From: Zhengitettix transpicula
Taxonomy: Eukaryota; Arthropoda; Insecta; Orthoptera; Tetrigidae
NCBI GenBank assembly: GCA_037074705.1
Contig: CM073590.1
Span: 213,510,746-213,574,745, forward strand
DNA length: 64,000 bases
Reading direction: 5' to 3'
Positions 10,341 through 22,084 of this stretch are shown piece by piece; within the stretch, counting starts at the first letter, position 1, and each line of letters opens with the position of its first letter. A model generated the notes under the pieces. The model had not been told where the DNA came from. It saw only the letters and a list, made by a program, of their open reading frames with translations, and searched no databases. Made by a program: the position numbers and the translations under genes.

Positions 10341-13300
10341 CTGAAGCGTGTAATTACTGATTAAGTACTTTCTAGTTGATAACGATAAAATTTATTAATA
10401 TGTCCCAATAATTAATTTTTTATTGTCATTAGAGTTTAATTACGTTGTTTACTAGATAAATTTCTGGCACATGCGTGCGAGGCAACATAAACCTTCGATT
10501 CTCTCTGAACGTTAGGAGCACATGACAGCCTTACAAGCTGCGTCACGCTAGACGAGTGTGCGGGTATTAATACATTTGTAAATTATTTTCAAATACTTGT
10601 GTCTCATAAATTTTAATGAAAGAAGAGAGATATATGTAATTTTAAACCATACAGTTACTCATTGAAAAAGATACATATGAAAAATTCGTTCACTTCTTAG
10701 ATTTTGTAATTATTTTTCGTTGAAGCGAGTAGTTGAAAACTACAATATCATTATTTCTTCTTAACGATTTCAAATGCAGAAATTTAACATTCTCTTTTTT
10801 TATATAAAAAAACTAATCCAATTATATCATGAGAAGAGTAAATATAGTGATTATTGTTTCATTTATTTGACATATTTTCGTTGGCAAGTGCAAATGTATT
10901 TAACCAAATTTAATGTATTCGACAAAATATAAAACGTATTGTAGGTATATTACAAAAATGTAACAATGTATGATAATTTCTTGGTCGCTAATAACGTTTT
11001 ATATATAGTTGATAGTTCATAAGAAAAAAGCGACAGTTCAGAATTGTCGAAGAAGTAATTTCAGTTAAAATATTTGAAACCACAGACTAGAAAATTAAAT
11101 AGGAGATATGTCTGCATAAAGTGTTAATTATTTTTTATTGCCCCCTCATTGTACTTTTCTTTGTATGGTTACTTTTCCTACTGAAAGAGGAAAAATATTT
11201 TTCTTAGATTTATTTATCATCATATACACACAGAATTCAAATAGTTTAGAGTTAACATTTTTCAGTTATTTATTAGACCAAGACAAATTTTTTTCTACCG
11301 ATAAACGATTAATTCCGTTATTTACTACAGTAAACAAAATTTACTGTATTAGAATTTATCGTCATTTAGTATTAGGATATAGCGTCCTGTAAAGAAAGCA
11401 ACGTAGCATTTTCTAGTTAACTTCTTAAAATTATTTTCGCCTGTATACTATTTTGCTGTTAGGAAGTCAGCGAACCTCGTTCCTGCCGTAAAATATTATG
11501 TAAATTATTCCGGAGTTAAGAAATTCTTTAATAAATTAAAACGCTTCAGTATAGTGGTGTGATTATCGTGAAACGTACTTCATTTTTTAGGACTTGAACT
11601 TCTTTAAGGTGAATAAAATTTTGAAACAATTCTTAATGGAGACTTCCCTTCAAAGTATGCAATTTGTCAGACACCGTTGCCTAAAAGTTTGCGTCTTCCA
11701 GCACTAAAAAACTATTAGAAGCTCATATCAACATTTAATAATTCCACGATCTGAAATCTCCATGAAGTTGACGTAAATTATATTGAAAGAAGGCAATAAA
11801 TAGTTAACATTTTATAAATTCTTATTTACAGACACCCGTTGAAAATATTCTATAACTCCGTGAATTATGCGTGCTTAGTTTTATTTGTAGTAAAAAAACT
11901 GAGAATTTTGAAAGATTAGATGACTTTTCCATTCAAAAAAAGAATTGCCTTCGCAAGAACCGTCATTTCTGGAGTCTTTACGGAGCCTCAAAATTGATAT
12001 ATTTATATAAAAATATAAAATCACAATAATATATTGTTAAACATTAGGCGCGTGCAATAACGCATAATATAAAATTTTATGTGGTAGTTTAACGTTATAT
12101 ACTTGTGCGCCAGATTTGGATTAAGTAGGACCAACTAGTACAAAGTTAAGGGATTCCTAAAGTTGACAACATTTCATTTGTTTTTAATATTATTACCACA
12201 GACTGATGTGCTAATTTTCGTATATGTTACACATTATGTAGTCCAAAATTTGGGACGAAGAAATGTACATCTATTTTTTTATAAATATTTTGTATTAAAA
12301 TGTAATTATTTAAATTAACAATTCATTAAATATTCAATATCTGATTAACAGGCTAATATACTGGTTTTTTATCCTCAAATTTTTGATAAATATCAATTTT
12401 TAAACATAAAGGAGAAAGAAGACGAAATATAACGCTGTTCTGATCAGAATTTTAATAAATTTACTGAGATTCAATTTGTAGTAAGGTCCTAAATTTATAC
12501 CATAGCAAAGGGAGTCGAATGCTATAATAGATCAGAGAAGAAATATCACTTAACTAAACCCTGTATATTATTATTTAACATGCAAAGTTGTAAAATAGTT
12601 AGCTTCAGTTCACTTTCAGATATTTCTGTTAATAGAACTAAACTAGTATTATATATGTATATATAATTATATAAACCGAAACTAAGTTGAATAATTCCAC
12701 ATGTATACTTTACGAAAGACTTTGGATTACAAATAATACTTATTAATGCAAAAGAAAAATCTTAATTTATAGTCAACTGTTTATTGCTGCATCACAAAAG
12801 AAACGGGGTTTAAAACATGGCTCTGAACTCTGTGAAATGAATGCCAGTATTCAACTCAAAGATCCAAAAACCGTGGATTCTATCCAAATATTGAATTGAT
12901 CGTTGTCTCATCATTTTCATGACATGCTCGAACGCCCAGTTTTCCGTTAGGGGAGGAAATGAGTCTTAAACCACATCGAGAGTGCCACTCATCTTAGAGA
13001 ACCAGAAAGGTATTGAATCTGCACCGGTATATGACGTTATCGTATAATTTTTAAAGCCACCCCACCCTTTCGAATGCTTTACCCCTTCAATGTTTTTTCC
13101 TAGACTGTGCCAAAAAAAATTCAATGTAAGTTAAAATTTCCCATTTAAAACGGGGCAAGCGCATTTACATACACATATAAATACTTTTTTTTATTTGATA
13201 CGGCATCTAATGCCTTTTTTCATATTAGGCAGCATCGAATGTAATTTTTTATGTATTAAAAATCGATATCCTGTTTAAATAATATTGTCTTTAATTACAG

Positions 13301-13812
13301 ATATTGTGTAGAATATACTTGTACCAGAAATAATTCACTGAATTGAATGTAAACAGAAATATCAACAAGAGTATTCGGATTTTCATTTGAATACACGAAT
13401 TTGGAATGTGGCGAACTCGGGCTTAACATTTTATAATTTTATTGGCATAACTCATAAATTTATGATATAATATTAGTAGTGATATTTCCAGTTTCTTCTA
13501 AAATTATCAGAATTTAGGACTAAAAGAATTTGAATTTTTTATTGCCGAAATGTGTTGTTTCTTCAGAGAGAAAATAATCTTGAGGTTATCGTACAACGAA
13601 TACAATTAATGTCCTTTGATTGCATACAGTTCGTCAGAAATGTTGAGTGATTCGAAAAACTGGGAGTTGTAACGTTATATCCTTCTGTCAATGAAAGTAA
13701 TTGTTTTGTCTAAATATCTTTAAAGGGTGAATGGATTGTAACGTTACTCATAGGCTGACTCACACATCTCGCAAGATCTTATTAAGCGATGCTATTACTT
13801 TTGCTGACCGCA
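10341..13812. other. A+T-rich DNA, nothing recognised apart from one short repeat
   Basis: About 3.5 kb of A+T-rich sequence. The only repeat seen is 10735-10771. The frame at 11138-11392 has no recognisable domain. Confidence 0.45.
10735..10771 (+). repeat. Short dispersed direct repeat, copy 2
   Basis: Matches 6910-6945 over about 36 bp with two differences; same orientation, about 3.8 kb away. Confidence 0.6.
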
Positions 13813-13847
13813 ATCTGCCAAAGTGCGACATTAAGAATTGCAACAAT
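13813..13847 (+). repeat. 35-bp direct repeat, copy 1
   Basis: The segment starting ATCTGCCAAAGTGCGACA is repeated without mismatch at 14108-14142. The 295-bp period and exact identity suggest a recent local duplication or a target duplication whose insert has diverged or been replaced. It lies inside a 103-codon open frame (13731-14042) that I do not recognise. Confidence 0.8.
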
Positions 13848-14107
13848 CCGCCCACTAAAGTGGGACACCCGCGAAACGCAGACGTTAACAATCATCCATT
13901 CTTCTACTTGTTCCTATATAACAATTCAATTAATGTGTTCCATGAATATCGAGACGTTAATAATTTCCTGATTAATAAATATAGTTTAGTTAGTATCTCC
14001 ATAAATTTCTGCAGTAGGTATTTAATACGTTCTTTGCTATAGAACTTTACTGAACTCGACAAGAAAAATCTACAAATCCTTTAATACAGATAAACACTTA
14101 ATAAAAA

Positions 14108-14142
14108 ATCTGCCAAAGTGCGACATTAAGAATTGCAACAAT
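14108..14142 (+). repeat. 35-bp direct repeat, copy 2
   Basis: Exact second copy of 13813-13847. The sequence after the repeat differs between the copies. Confidence 0.8.
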
Positions 14143-15169
14143 TTCGTTAAAGATTTATCGTTTGCTCATTTTGTAACGTTTTTAGCATCATCTATTACAT
14201 TTCAATTTTTTTCGCCAAATTTTGCTCTTCTCTTAAAGTAATAAATTTTTAATGAATGCAATCTATCCTGGTGTAATTTGTTTGACAAAAATTTCTCGTA
14301 ATTGTAATAGAATAATACCCCATTCTTACGCGATTTTTAGATCTCTCTCTCTCTCCCCCCTTCTGCTACGTACTGCGACAGAAAAAGATTGATGAGCATA
14401 CTTCAAAATTGCATTAAATATTTCTTAGATTTAAAGGTTGATACTTCAAGTTTTTGTATATAACGTACATGACAAATGTAACTGTACTTAAGAAGAACTT
14501 AAAAATTTACCCACAGTTACACAAAAAACTACAATACATTAAAGAAATTAGACGAATAATATTCCAATTTACATACTTCATTGATCATCGTTGATTAAAT
14601 TTAATTTGAAATATTGAACGACAAAATATATTTCTACCTTTTCTTCCAACAGTTAATCTGCAATCTCAGTAAGTGATTAGAACCTACTTTTAGACATAAC
14701 CTAGAATGTAATTAACTGTTCGAGTTTGTTACGTAATTATAATTAACATCTTACTGCTTATTACATAAACCTGTCAATATTTCCTTTTTTGAAGAGGGCA
14801 TAAAACTAAATCCATTTATTGCAATATTAAAGGTGCAATATATGTATAATTTTATTGTAATAACTTTTTTTGATATAGTATATAATTTATATCGCATAAT
14901 AAGTAAAAGTTTGAAGACTGGGATTTTAAACAATTTTTCTGCAAGTCGTATAATTTTTCTCTAAATATTTACAATATTTTTATGATAGATTTTTAAAAAT
15001 ACCTGATAGCTACGTCATAGAAGGTATTTCCGTTAAACACTAATTAACCGATTTCGTTTTATTTATATATTGTACATAATACTAAGGAATTTATTTTATT
15101 TAAGGTTTTCTGTCTTCAGTTCGGCAATATATGAGTTGTATTACCATTACGCCCAATATTTACGAACAT
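14143..15169. other. A+T-rich DNA with a short CT tract
   Basis: A (CT)n/C-run lies at 14341-14361. Otherwise no repeat, coding or RNA signal was found. Confidence 0.45.
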
Positions 15170-16075
15170 TTAACGCTGGGTCGAGGGAAAAGTATCAAAG
15201 CCTTGTGAAGTAAACACAGGAAAGTCAGTTGGGCGTAGCGCCGTCAGGCGAACGCCAAGTCAGTATCAGAGGGCCACCTCACTCAAGAGGGTGGCGATAT
15301 TGTTTACATTAATCAGTAGTGGAGAATGCTAGCCCGAGGGCAGTTGGGCATTCGCAGCCGAGTGGCTGTTGGTATTTGTTTGTGTCTGGGAAAGCTCGGT
15401 TGAGTGGTCTAGAGTCGGACGTTCTGTCCGGGTGCATCGTTGGATTTAGGTCGTTGTTTTTATCATTCTGAAATCATTCTGTTACTAAGCAATTTAACTG
15501 CACTATAGGGGATCCAATTTGTATTTTTTGACGTTGTGTTTGCATCGGATATATTATAACGAATCTCGCTCGAGGTTCAGACTTGCCAAAGGTTGGTAAA
15601 AGGCCACGGGAGATGGTAATCCCGAGTTTTGTCCGTCTATCTATGATAGCTCTGCCAATAAATCCTATCTCCACACCTCCTATGGTGGCACCGGGCAATA
15701 CAGCTTGCTATAGCAAAGTGGAGAAGGGTGTTTAATTCAGGGTTGTGAGTTTGTTCTGTTCATTAACAAACCTCGAAGTTACGAGCATACGTTGAGGTGT
15801 GCTGGAGAACTTGAGAACCGCTTTTCACGTTCCAAGATATGTGTTTAGTTTTTTATTTGAGAATAATAAATAAGCGTTAGATTTCTATTGTAAAAAGTTC
15901 TAAAGTTTTCTGTTTTCATTTTGTAAATTCCTATATTTTTTGGAGGCCGTTAGGCTATCCTGAGATATATTTACTCTTAATTAATTGTTTACTAAATTAC
16001 TTGGTGTCCAATATAGGGCTTATTTCTCTTTAATATTTTATTTACTACAATTTGGGATTCCAACGTGGGGCTTGT
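15170..16075 (+). mobile_element. Possible solo or decayed LTR with PBS-like motifs
   Basis: A GC-richer 5' block (15170-15440) is followed by an AATAAATAAG polyadenylation-like signal near 15868 and a T-rich stretch, as in U3-R-U5 of an LTR. It ends in two related motifs, TTGGTGTCCAATATAGGGCT at 16001-16020 and TTGGGATTCCAACGTGGGGC at about 16052-16071. These resemble the primer-binding site found just 3' of Gypsy-type LTRs (TGGCGCC..., complementary to a tRNA 3' end). The two motifs and their flanks look like a ~50-bp tandem duplication. No gag/pol coding follows and the LTR start cannot be fixed, so this is an inference from motif order. Confidence 0.3.
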
Positions 16076-17222
16076 TATTTTATACTCATGAATTAGAGGT
16101 CCTATAAATAGTAATTTTTTTACAATATATAGATATATAAATTTATATATAATAATGCATATTATAAATAAATTATTGATCTTTGTAATTATGTATTTAT
16201 TGTCATTGGAATAATTGTAGATATTTATCGCGAAGAGTGTTCTTAAGGACTGGCGTAACGTGGTCTCTCTGTGATAACGTTTATGGGCCCAAAGATTACA
16301 CACTTCGGAGCATGGTTTAGCGAGAGTGATTCTTTTTTTCCATATATATAATGAAATTCAGGAATATTGTATTATTCTTATATTTTCATAATATAATAAA
16401 TCTACCAATGAAAGTTATATAACATTTAAAATATAATTTTTTATAAATAATTATATATTAACTACATTTATATAAGTATAATAACATAATAAAAAATTAA
16501 ATAAATTGTAATTTTCTTACTAGTTATTTAACAACCATTTAATTATTTAACACACGTAATAGCTGATTAACTTTAAAACCCTAAGACGCATGTTTTCTGC
16601 TTCATATTGAGAACGTACTTTTGATTGATTTATATTATAAATTTATGGCCAGTAAAATATCCATTTGTCATGAAGGGAACTACTCATTCTAGATATTCAG
16701 TGAATTGTGTGACAAATTTGGCCTTGTACCGAAAGCCCTGGGACTATTTGGTAGGGTGGAGAGCGAAATTTGGACGCCCCGATGCACGAATTTAACGATA
16801 CAGTATATCCTCACACGTGTCTCGGTCATCGTTCTGTCACCATTGTTATGTTACCACACGTGGGGTGTCAACACGTTCACCTTCAGCGGATGTGTCGATA
16901 ATGCTTTCACAGAGATTTTTGACCTGTCTATGATTCATCTGTCATAGAGCTTCCCATCCACGCAAGAGTCCACTGGCTTCATCTAGTATATAGTTTCTCT
17001 TTGTGTGTGTAGACGAACTGACGTCACCAGAATGCCAAATACTGCCGCATAAAAACGAGAATAGTTGTGTAGAAATGTGCAATAAATAACGTAATGCCAG
17101 GTACAATTGGTATTTAATTAAAGTTCGTAAATTGAACAAATAGTTCGAAATAATGATAAGAAAAACGGTCGTAATACAATACAGAGATTAAAAATGCATA
17201 GTTCATTAATATGTACTAGGAT

Positions 17223-17227
<5 letters not shown>
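16076..17227. other. A+T-rich DNA, nothing recognised
   Basis: Short chance frames only. A slightly GC-richer stretch at about 16700-17050 contains a TGACGTCA-like site near 17020 but no supported exon. Confidence 0.4.

Positions 17228-17267
<40 letters not shown>
17228..17267. repeat. (TA)n microsatellite
   Basis: About 40 bp of nearly pure TA dinucleotide repeat with one internal C-containing interruption. Confidence 0.9.
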
Positions 17268-17270
<3 letters not shown>

Positions 17271-18896
17271 CACAATATGATCATACAGTCTTAAAAAAGG
17301 AAATGACACTATAAATGCCTTTGTGCTATGTAATTACTGAATGAAGTTACCGTTACACATACGGCAAACGTAGTCTTAAATTTCTTCAATTACGTAGGAC
17401 AAAAAATGGCTTATCAGGTTCATTATGCTTAGGTGATACCATGTGAATCTCGTTTCTGGCATTGTGAGCCTAATTTTAAGGAGAATAAATGGCTTTCGCT
17501 GTTTAGAGAGCGACCTTTTGCATAATGTGAAAGTTGACCTGACAAAAGACAAGTAAAGGAGCTTTTGAAATACAATATGTCAGAAATTCAGTAACACATG
17601 TGTTCATTTCTGAAACGAATTTCAAATATAACAGGCGGTATGAGTCAATAACTCATAAATTACTTCGTTACCCAGTCACAATCACATTGAACATTTTACT
17701 TAAAACTATGAATAAATGTTTAATTGGAGATAAAACAGATGAAAGATTTTATTCTGAGCAAGACTAAAACCATTAATTTAGTATTAACAGTAATATTTTA
17801 CAAAAAAAGTATATATCTTAGAAGATACATTTTAAAATTAATGAGAAATGAAATGAACATTAGACAAAATTTTCAAGGACTCAAAATGGATAAGTTCTGC
17901 AGGAATAGCAATATAAATCTCAACGATACTTACTTTAGTTACATGAAATTAATTTTTACGAGCTAGATATATTATAATATTTTATCCTCTCAAAAGGCTG
18001 AAGTATTGTAATATGATCGGAAATATTAAAATATTTTTTTGGATACTCAAAATACTTCCATTCTACATAATACCGACAGAAGAGGCTTTATTAATCATGT
18101 TAATGGAAATTGAAACACGTCATAGTGATAATTATCGCCAACACTCTCAATATATTATCATGTGAATGAGCCATTACTTAAATTGATTGAATTAAATAAT
18201 TGAGTTCCAGTAGAAAGCGTATAATTTTAAAATACGAGAAAGATAAGTGAAAGGTTTAACACCATTTAAACTTAAATAAATTATTTGAGAGTCTCAATAC
18301 CCTACGAATTTCAGTATTATATTATTTATTTGCTAGTACGAATTTTCAAAGTAGTAACTGACGTCATCATTCAATAAGTTAGTGATTTTAATTTTCATAC
18401 TGAGTGAAACGTGACACGTACTTAATAATATTTTAATATACCATTTACTTACGGAATTACTCTTTAATATCTACGACTCGTGGATCTCTCATATAAGTAC
18501 TTTAACAGAGTCGTCATCCAATAACTGTTGTTAATTGAAAAGTGTGTTCACTAAGAATATGAATTGATAGTGATCTTCAAAGATTGACGACGATTGTTCT
18601 TCAAACATCTAATTTAAAACAAAATCTAAAAATCCACGAGATTTACATTTAACCTGTCATTTACAAAGATTTCGTTTCTAAAATGCCCGTCTGGCGTTCG
18701 TAAAACAGAAATATTTAAATCAAAACATCCGAGTATCTCGGTAAAAATTTGAACTTTATAATGAGTCCTGAGGAATAGTTTGGGACGGGCTATAGACTAT
18801 AATATTAAGCCCATTCAACGGTGCCGTTAATCTCAAGCTTTGCCCTCTCGTGGGTGCTTTCGTATAACTTTTTAACTTAGCCTTTATTTGTTTATT
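17268..18896. other. A+T-rich DNA, nothing recognised
   Basis: No repeats or coding signals supported; the 80-codon frame at 17724-17966 is Lys/Asn/Ile-rich and looks like chance. Confidence 0.45.
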
Positions 18897-19553
18897 TTAT
18901 GAGACAGTTGAAGTTGTCTGCGAGGGCTATTCTCTCGCAGGCAGTACCTGATAGGGATGTTCTCTCGCTGGCAGAACCTTGTAGGAGAGGCAGGAAGGGG
19001 CTACCTTTGGGGATGCCTTTTCGTAGAAGGAAGCCTGCGAGAGAATTCTCTCTCAGATGAACCTTCCCTCTGGCGGAGGCTACATTTGGGGATGCCTTCA
19101 CATCTCTCAGGTTTTTTGAACTAAGGTTCCCACCATGCTGTTTTGAGAGGTGTATGTTCCGGGGTCACAGACCTTGGGCGTACGGTAAGAGTTGTCCGCT
19201 ATTCGTATTGGAATAGTCGGCCAGCTGCCTCCAAAACCGGTCAAGGCACGGCGAGGGGAAAGCTACGACCCCAAAGCAAACTCTTCTCCCGCTATCGGAA
19301 GGGCGTGGGGCAAGTACCCAATGCTCGACCTACCTGAGGCCGGTTTTTCTAGGGTTTTCCCTGCATTACTTTTAGGCGAATGCCGGGTACGATTCTTAAA
19401 CTGTAGCCCGAGGGCCCTAGTTAACCCTTGGCTACCTTCCTCTACCCTTCCGTATTCCCCCTTTCAAATCCATTCCTATTCTATTAAAGGGGAGTTGCCA
19501 CCATGTGGATTACCCTCATGTAGCCTGTTACCCTAAAAAAATATTATGAGACA
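18897..19553 (+). mobile_element. Oligo-A retroposon family, copy 2, near full length with TSD
   Basis: The element body spans about 18907-19543. It starts with inverted CTGCGAGGG/TTCTCTCGCAGG motifs, passes the shared landmarks TGCCGGGTACGATTC and GGGGAGTTGCCACCATG, and ends TAGCCTGTTACCCTAAAAAAA. The direct repeat TTATGAGACA flanks both ends (18897-18906 and 19544-19553) and is read as a target-site duplication. A 3' oligo-A tail with a variable TSD indicates LINE-mediated retroposition. The 64- and 114-codon frames inside are not conserved as proteins between copies, so the element appears non-coding. Seven other copies or parts lie in this window. No tRNA, 5S or 7SL relationship is recognised. 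Confidence 0.8.
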
Positions 19554-20715
19554 TGCTGCACAAAGAAACAATATAATAAATTTTTGTTATTTCGTCTTTA
19601 AGACCTCATCTAGTCAAAGAAAAACAGTATACTATATTACATTTTTTAGTAGCTTAAGTATGAATTTTTTTAAAAAAAACACGATCATATATTATTGAAC
19701 GAAGATTTTCGCGGTTTAGATGCTGCATAAAGTGAAGTTTACCCGGATTGAATCCCTAGAAGTATTTATACAACGTTCATATATTATTTTCGTATAAACT
19801 TTATCACAAGTTTCCATTTTTGGCACATTTTTATAGATTTAAACTGCCCAAGCTAAAATTGTATGTGAATAATTCATTAGAAAATATTATTTGAATCACC
19901 ATCTCTACATAAACTATCAAGTATTCATATTGTTATGAACATAATAATTTTAAAGCGTTGCAAATATGTATAATTTTATTTATACTTCAGCAGTCACTCA
20001 ACGAGAGCCATATTGCTCAACAAAAAATAATTTGAAATCAAGAGAAGTCCATTTTCTATTATTAAAAATTTATTAATATTCATCATTCAGAAAAAAATCA
20101 TTTCCTGTTTAGATACTTATATTTGCTTAATTGACTTCAAATTCTGAAACAATTGTAAGTAGGGATACAAAGGTGATTGGCAAGTACGATCTACTATAGA
20201 AATTAAAATTAGTTATACATAAACGGTTTTACGTCACTATAGATAGGTGTGTATTTACATTCAGTGTCTTTCATGAAGTTATATATTATCTATATACAAT
20301 TAGAATCATTAAAATAACAATGATAATTGTGGTTGTTCCTATTCAATAAACTGTTCTTATTAATGACAAAATCTTTCGAAACCAAACTCACCCAATTCCA
20401 TGTTCTAAGAAGAACGCGGGCAAGTTTATGTAACGTATTTGCTGTTCAACGCAGATATAAGGTGGAAAGATAGTTCTTATATAATGATCTTGCGCAAGAC
20501 AGATTCATAACTAACGAATCAAGCATGTGAATTACGAAGTGTGTATAATATGACAGTAAATATACTCCATACAAGATGATTCAACTTGTCAAAATATTAA
20601 TTAAATCAATACCTTTTATAATAATGACGAAAATTTAATTGAATAAAACATGGCCTTAATAAATTGCTAAATACATACATCATAACACTATTAAATCAGG
20701 GAATATTATTCGTCA
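19554..20715. other. A+T-rich DNA, nothing recognised
   Basis: No coding, repeat or hairpin signal seen. Confidence 0.45.
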
Positions 20716-21465
20716 GTGGCAAATTTAATTAGTTTTCATAAGAACAGTAATTGTCGAAAATATAAACATAATAATTCAGGTGTACCACAAGGTTGTACTG
20801 GGACTTGCGCTCTACCTACTGTACAAGGCAGATATCACTACCATCAACCAAAGTTCATATCTACATTTGAAGATGACACTGCTATTCCAGTATCTCACGA
20901 AAATCCTACCATTGCATCAAGTTACCTACAAACCTCGCTTAAACATGTTCAAGACTGACTCCAAGCTTTGGCGCATAAAAGTAAATGAATCCAAGTCCAC
21001 TCAGTGAAGCTGCACCTTCAGAAGAGAAACGTGTCCACAAGTATCACTTAACCAATACACCACTTCTTCAAGCAGAAGAGGTCCGATACCTTGGTATGTA
21101 CCTCGACCGTAGACTAACTTGGGGGAAAAAAAACATATATTCTGTAAACGAAAGCAACTAAACATAAATATCTTCAACGTAGTTTGGTTACTAGGACGAA
21201 AATCAAAACTAACTTTAAAACATAGTATTGGTTTACAAAATCATACTTAAGCCTATTTGGACATCCGGGTTGGAATTATGGGGAACTACAAGCAACTCCA
21301 ACTTACAAATTCTACAGAGATTCCAGTCAAATACTGATACTAGGTGATGCTCCATGGTGTGTGTGAAATGAGGTCATCCATCGAGATCTCCATGTAAAAA
21401 CTGTGTAGTGAGTGAGTGCTCAATATATTAAAAGATTAGAAAAACATACAAACTATCTCGCTATG
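20716..21465 (+). pseudogene. Jockey-type LINE reverse transcriptase remnant 1
   Basis: In the + frame at 20716, SGVPQG (about 20776-20793, the usual RT motif before VLGP) is followed by a damaged catalytic box FEDDTA (20866-20883; usual form F/YADD), then VSHENPTIASSYLQTSL and a stop. Matching protein continues in other frames: a WRIKVNESKS-like stretch near 20967, EEVRYLGMYLDRRLTWG (about 21078-21125), and DAPWCV followed by EVIHRDLHVKTV (about 21342-21405), the C-terminal signature of Jockey-type ORF2. Several stops and frameshifts break it, so it is dead. The upstream endonuclease and N-terminal RT are absent. A palindromic repeat begins at its 3' edge, at 21466. Confidence 0.85.
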
Positions 21466-21684
21466 GATAAGAAAGATAGTCAATACAGACAAAAAGAAGG
21501 GTAATATAAATACCTCAGAACGTTTCTGGGATCCTTGTTCCTTTCGTCAGGTGCTAAGAAGAGCCTAGAGAAACACAACTGCCCAGGTCAGCTCTTAGCA
21601 CCTGACGAAAGGAACAAGGATCCCAGAAACGTTGTGTGGTATTTATATTACCCTTTTTTGTCTCTATTGGCTATCTGTCTTATT
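21466..21684. repeat. Long palindrome (foldback copy of Penelope-associated repeat)
   Basis: The left arm starts GATAAGAAAGATAGTCAAT (21466) and the right arm ends ATTGGCTATCTGTCTTAT (21684). The arms pair over about 85-90 bp with few mismatches around a ~40-nt centre containing CACAACTGCCCAGGTCAGC. Both arms contain the CTGACGA-N17-GAAAC motif: right arm 21602-21630 on +, left arm 21522-21550 on -. The 68-codon frame at 21535-21741 is translation of the palindrome, not a gene. Related single or folded copies lie at 52057, 54086, 54809, 55145 and 56928. Confidence 0.85.
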
Positions 21685-21999
21685 TATTGTTATCTATCAG
21701 ACGTAATTTTTTTTTCATCTCGCGATAGAGTTGCTGGATGATAGCATATGTATATAAAATATTAACTGTATAGTAATAATTAATTTTGGGGAACTGTTAC
21801 TTCTCACATTTATTCTTTGTACCTATAATTTACTCATTGCTCAACAGAGAAGATTGTAAACATAAACTAAAGATAAACAATTATTTTTTTTTCGTAAAAG
21901 TGCCTTCATCTGGTTTCTGTGCTCGATGATGGCGTAGACTGTACACACGGTCCTGTTGCTGAAGTCGTTTTCCTGAGACGGGATGCAGAAGCAGTATTT

Positions 22000-22084
22000 A
22001 GTTGTAATGTGCTGCCGTGGACGGTTACAGACATGGATGCGAAATAATTTCGTCTGTAACCGTCCACGGCAGCACATTACAACT
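22000..22084. repeat. Perfect 33-bp inverted repeat (hairpin)
   Basis: AGTTGTAATGTGCTGCCGTG... at 22000-22032 is exactly complementary to 22052-22084, with a 19-nt loop; pairing continues imperfectly outside and the loop itself contains CGAAAT/ATTTCG. As RNA it would form a stable 85-nt hairpin. Candidate origins are a small foldback element or a hairpin RNA source. A microRNA precursor is less likely because the pairing is perfect. Confidence 0.85.

Noticed and set aside
21535..21741. 68-codon frame
   Set aside because: It runs across the centre of a palindrome, so its second half is the reverse translation of the first arm.
22000..22084. microRNA gene
   Set aside because: Perfect 33-bp pairing and imperfect extension on both sides are more like a foldback repeat; without reads or conservation a miRNA call is not justified.
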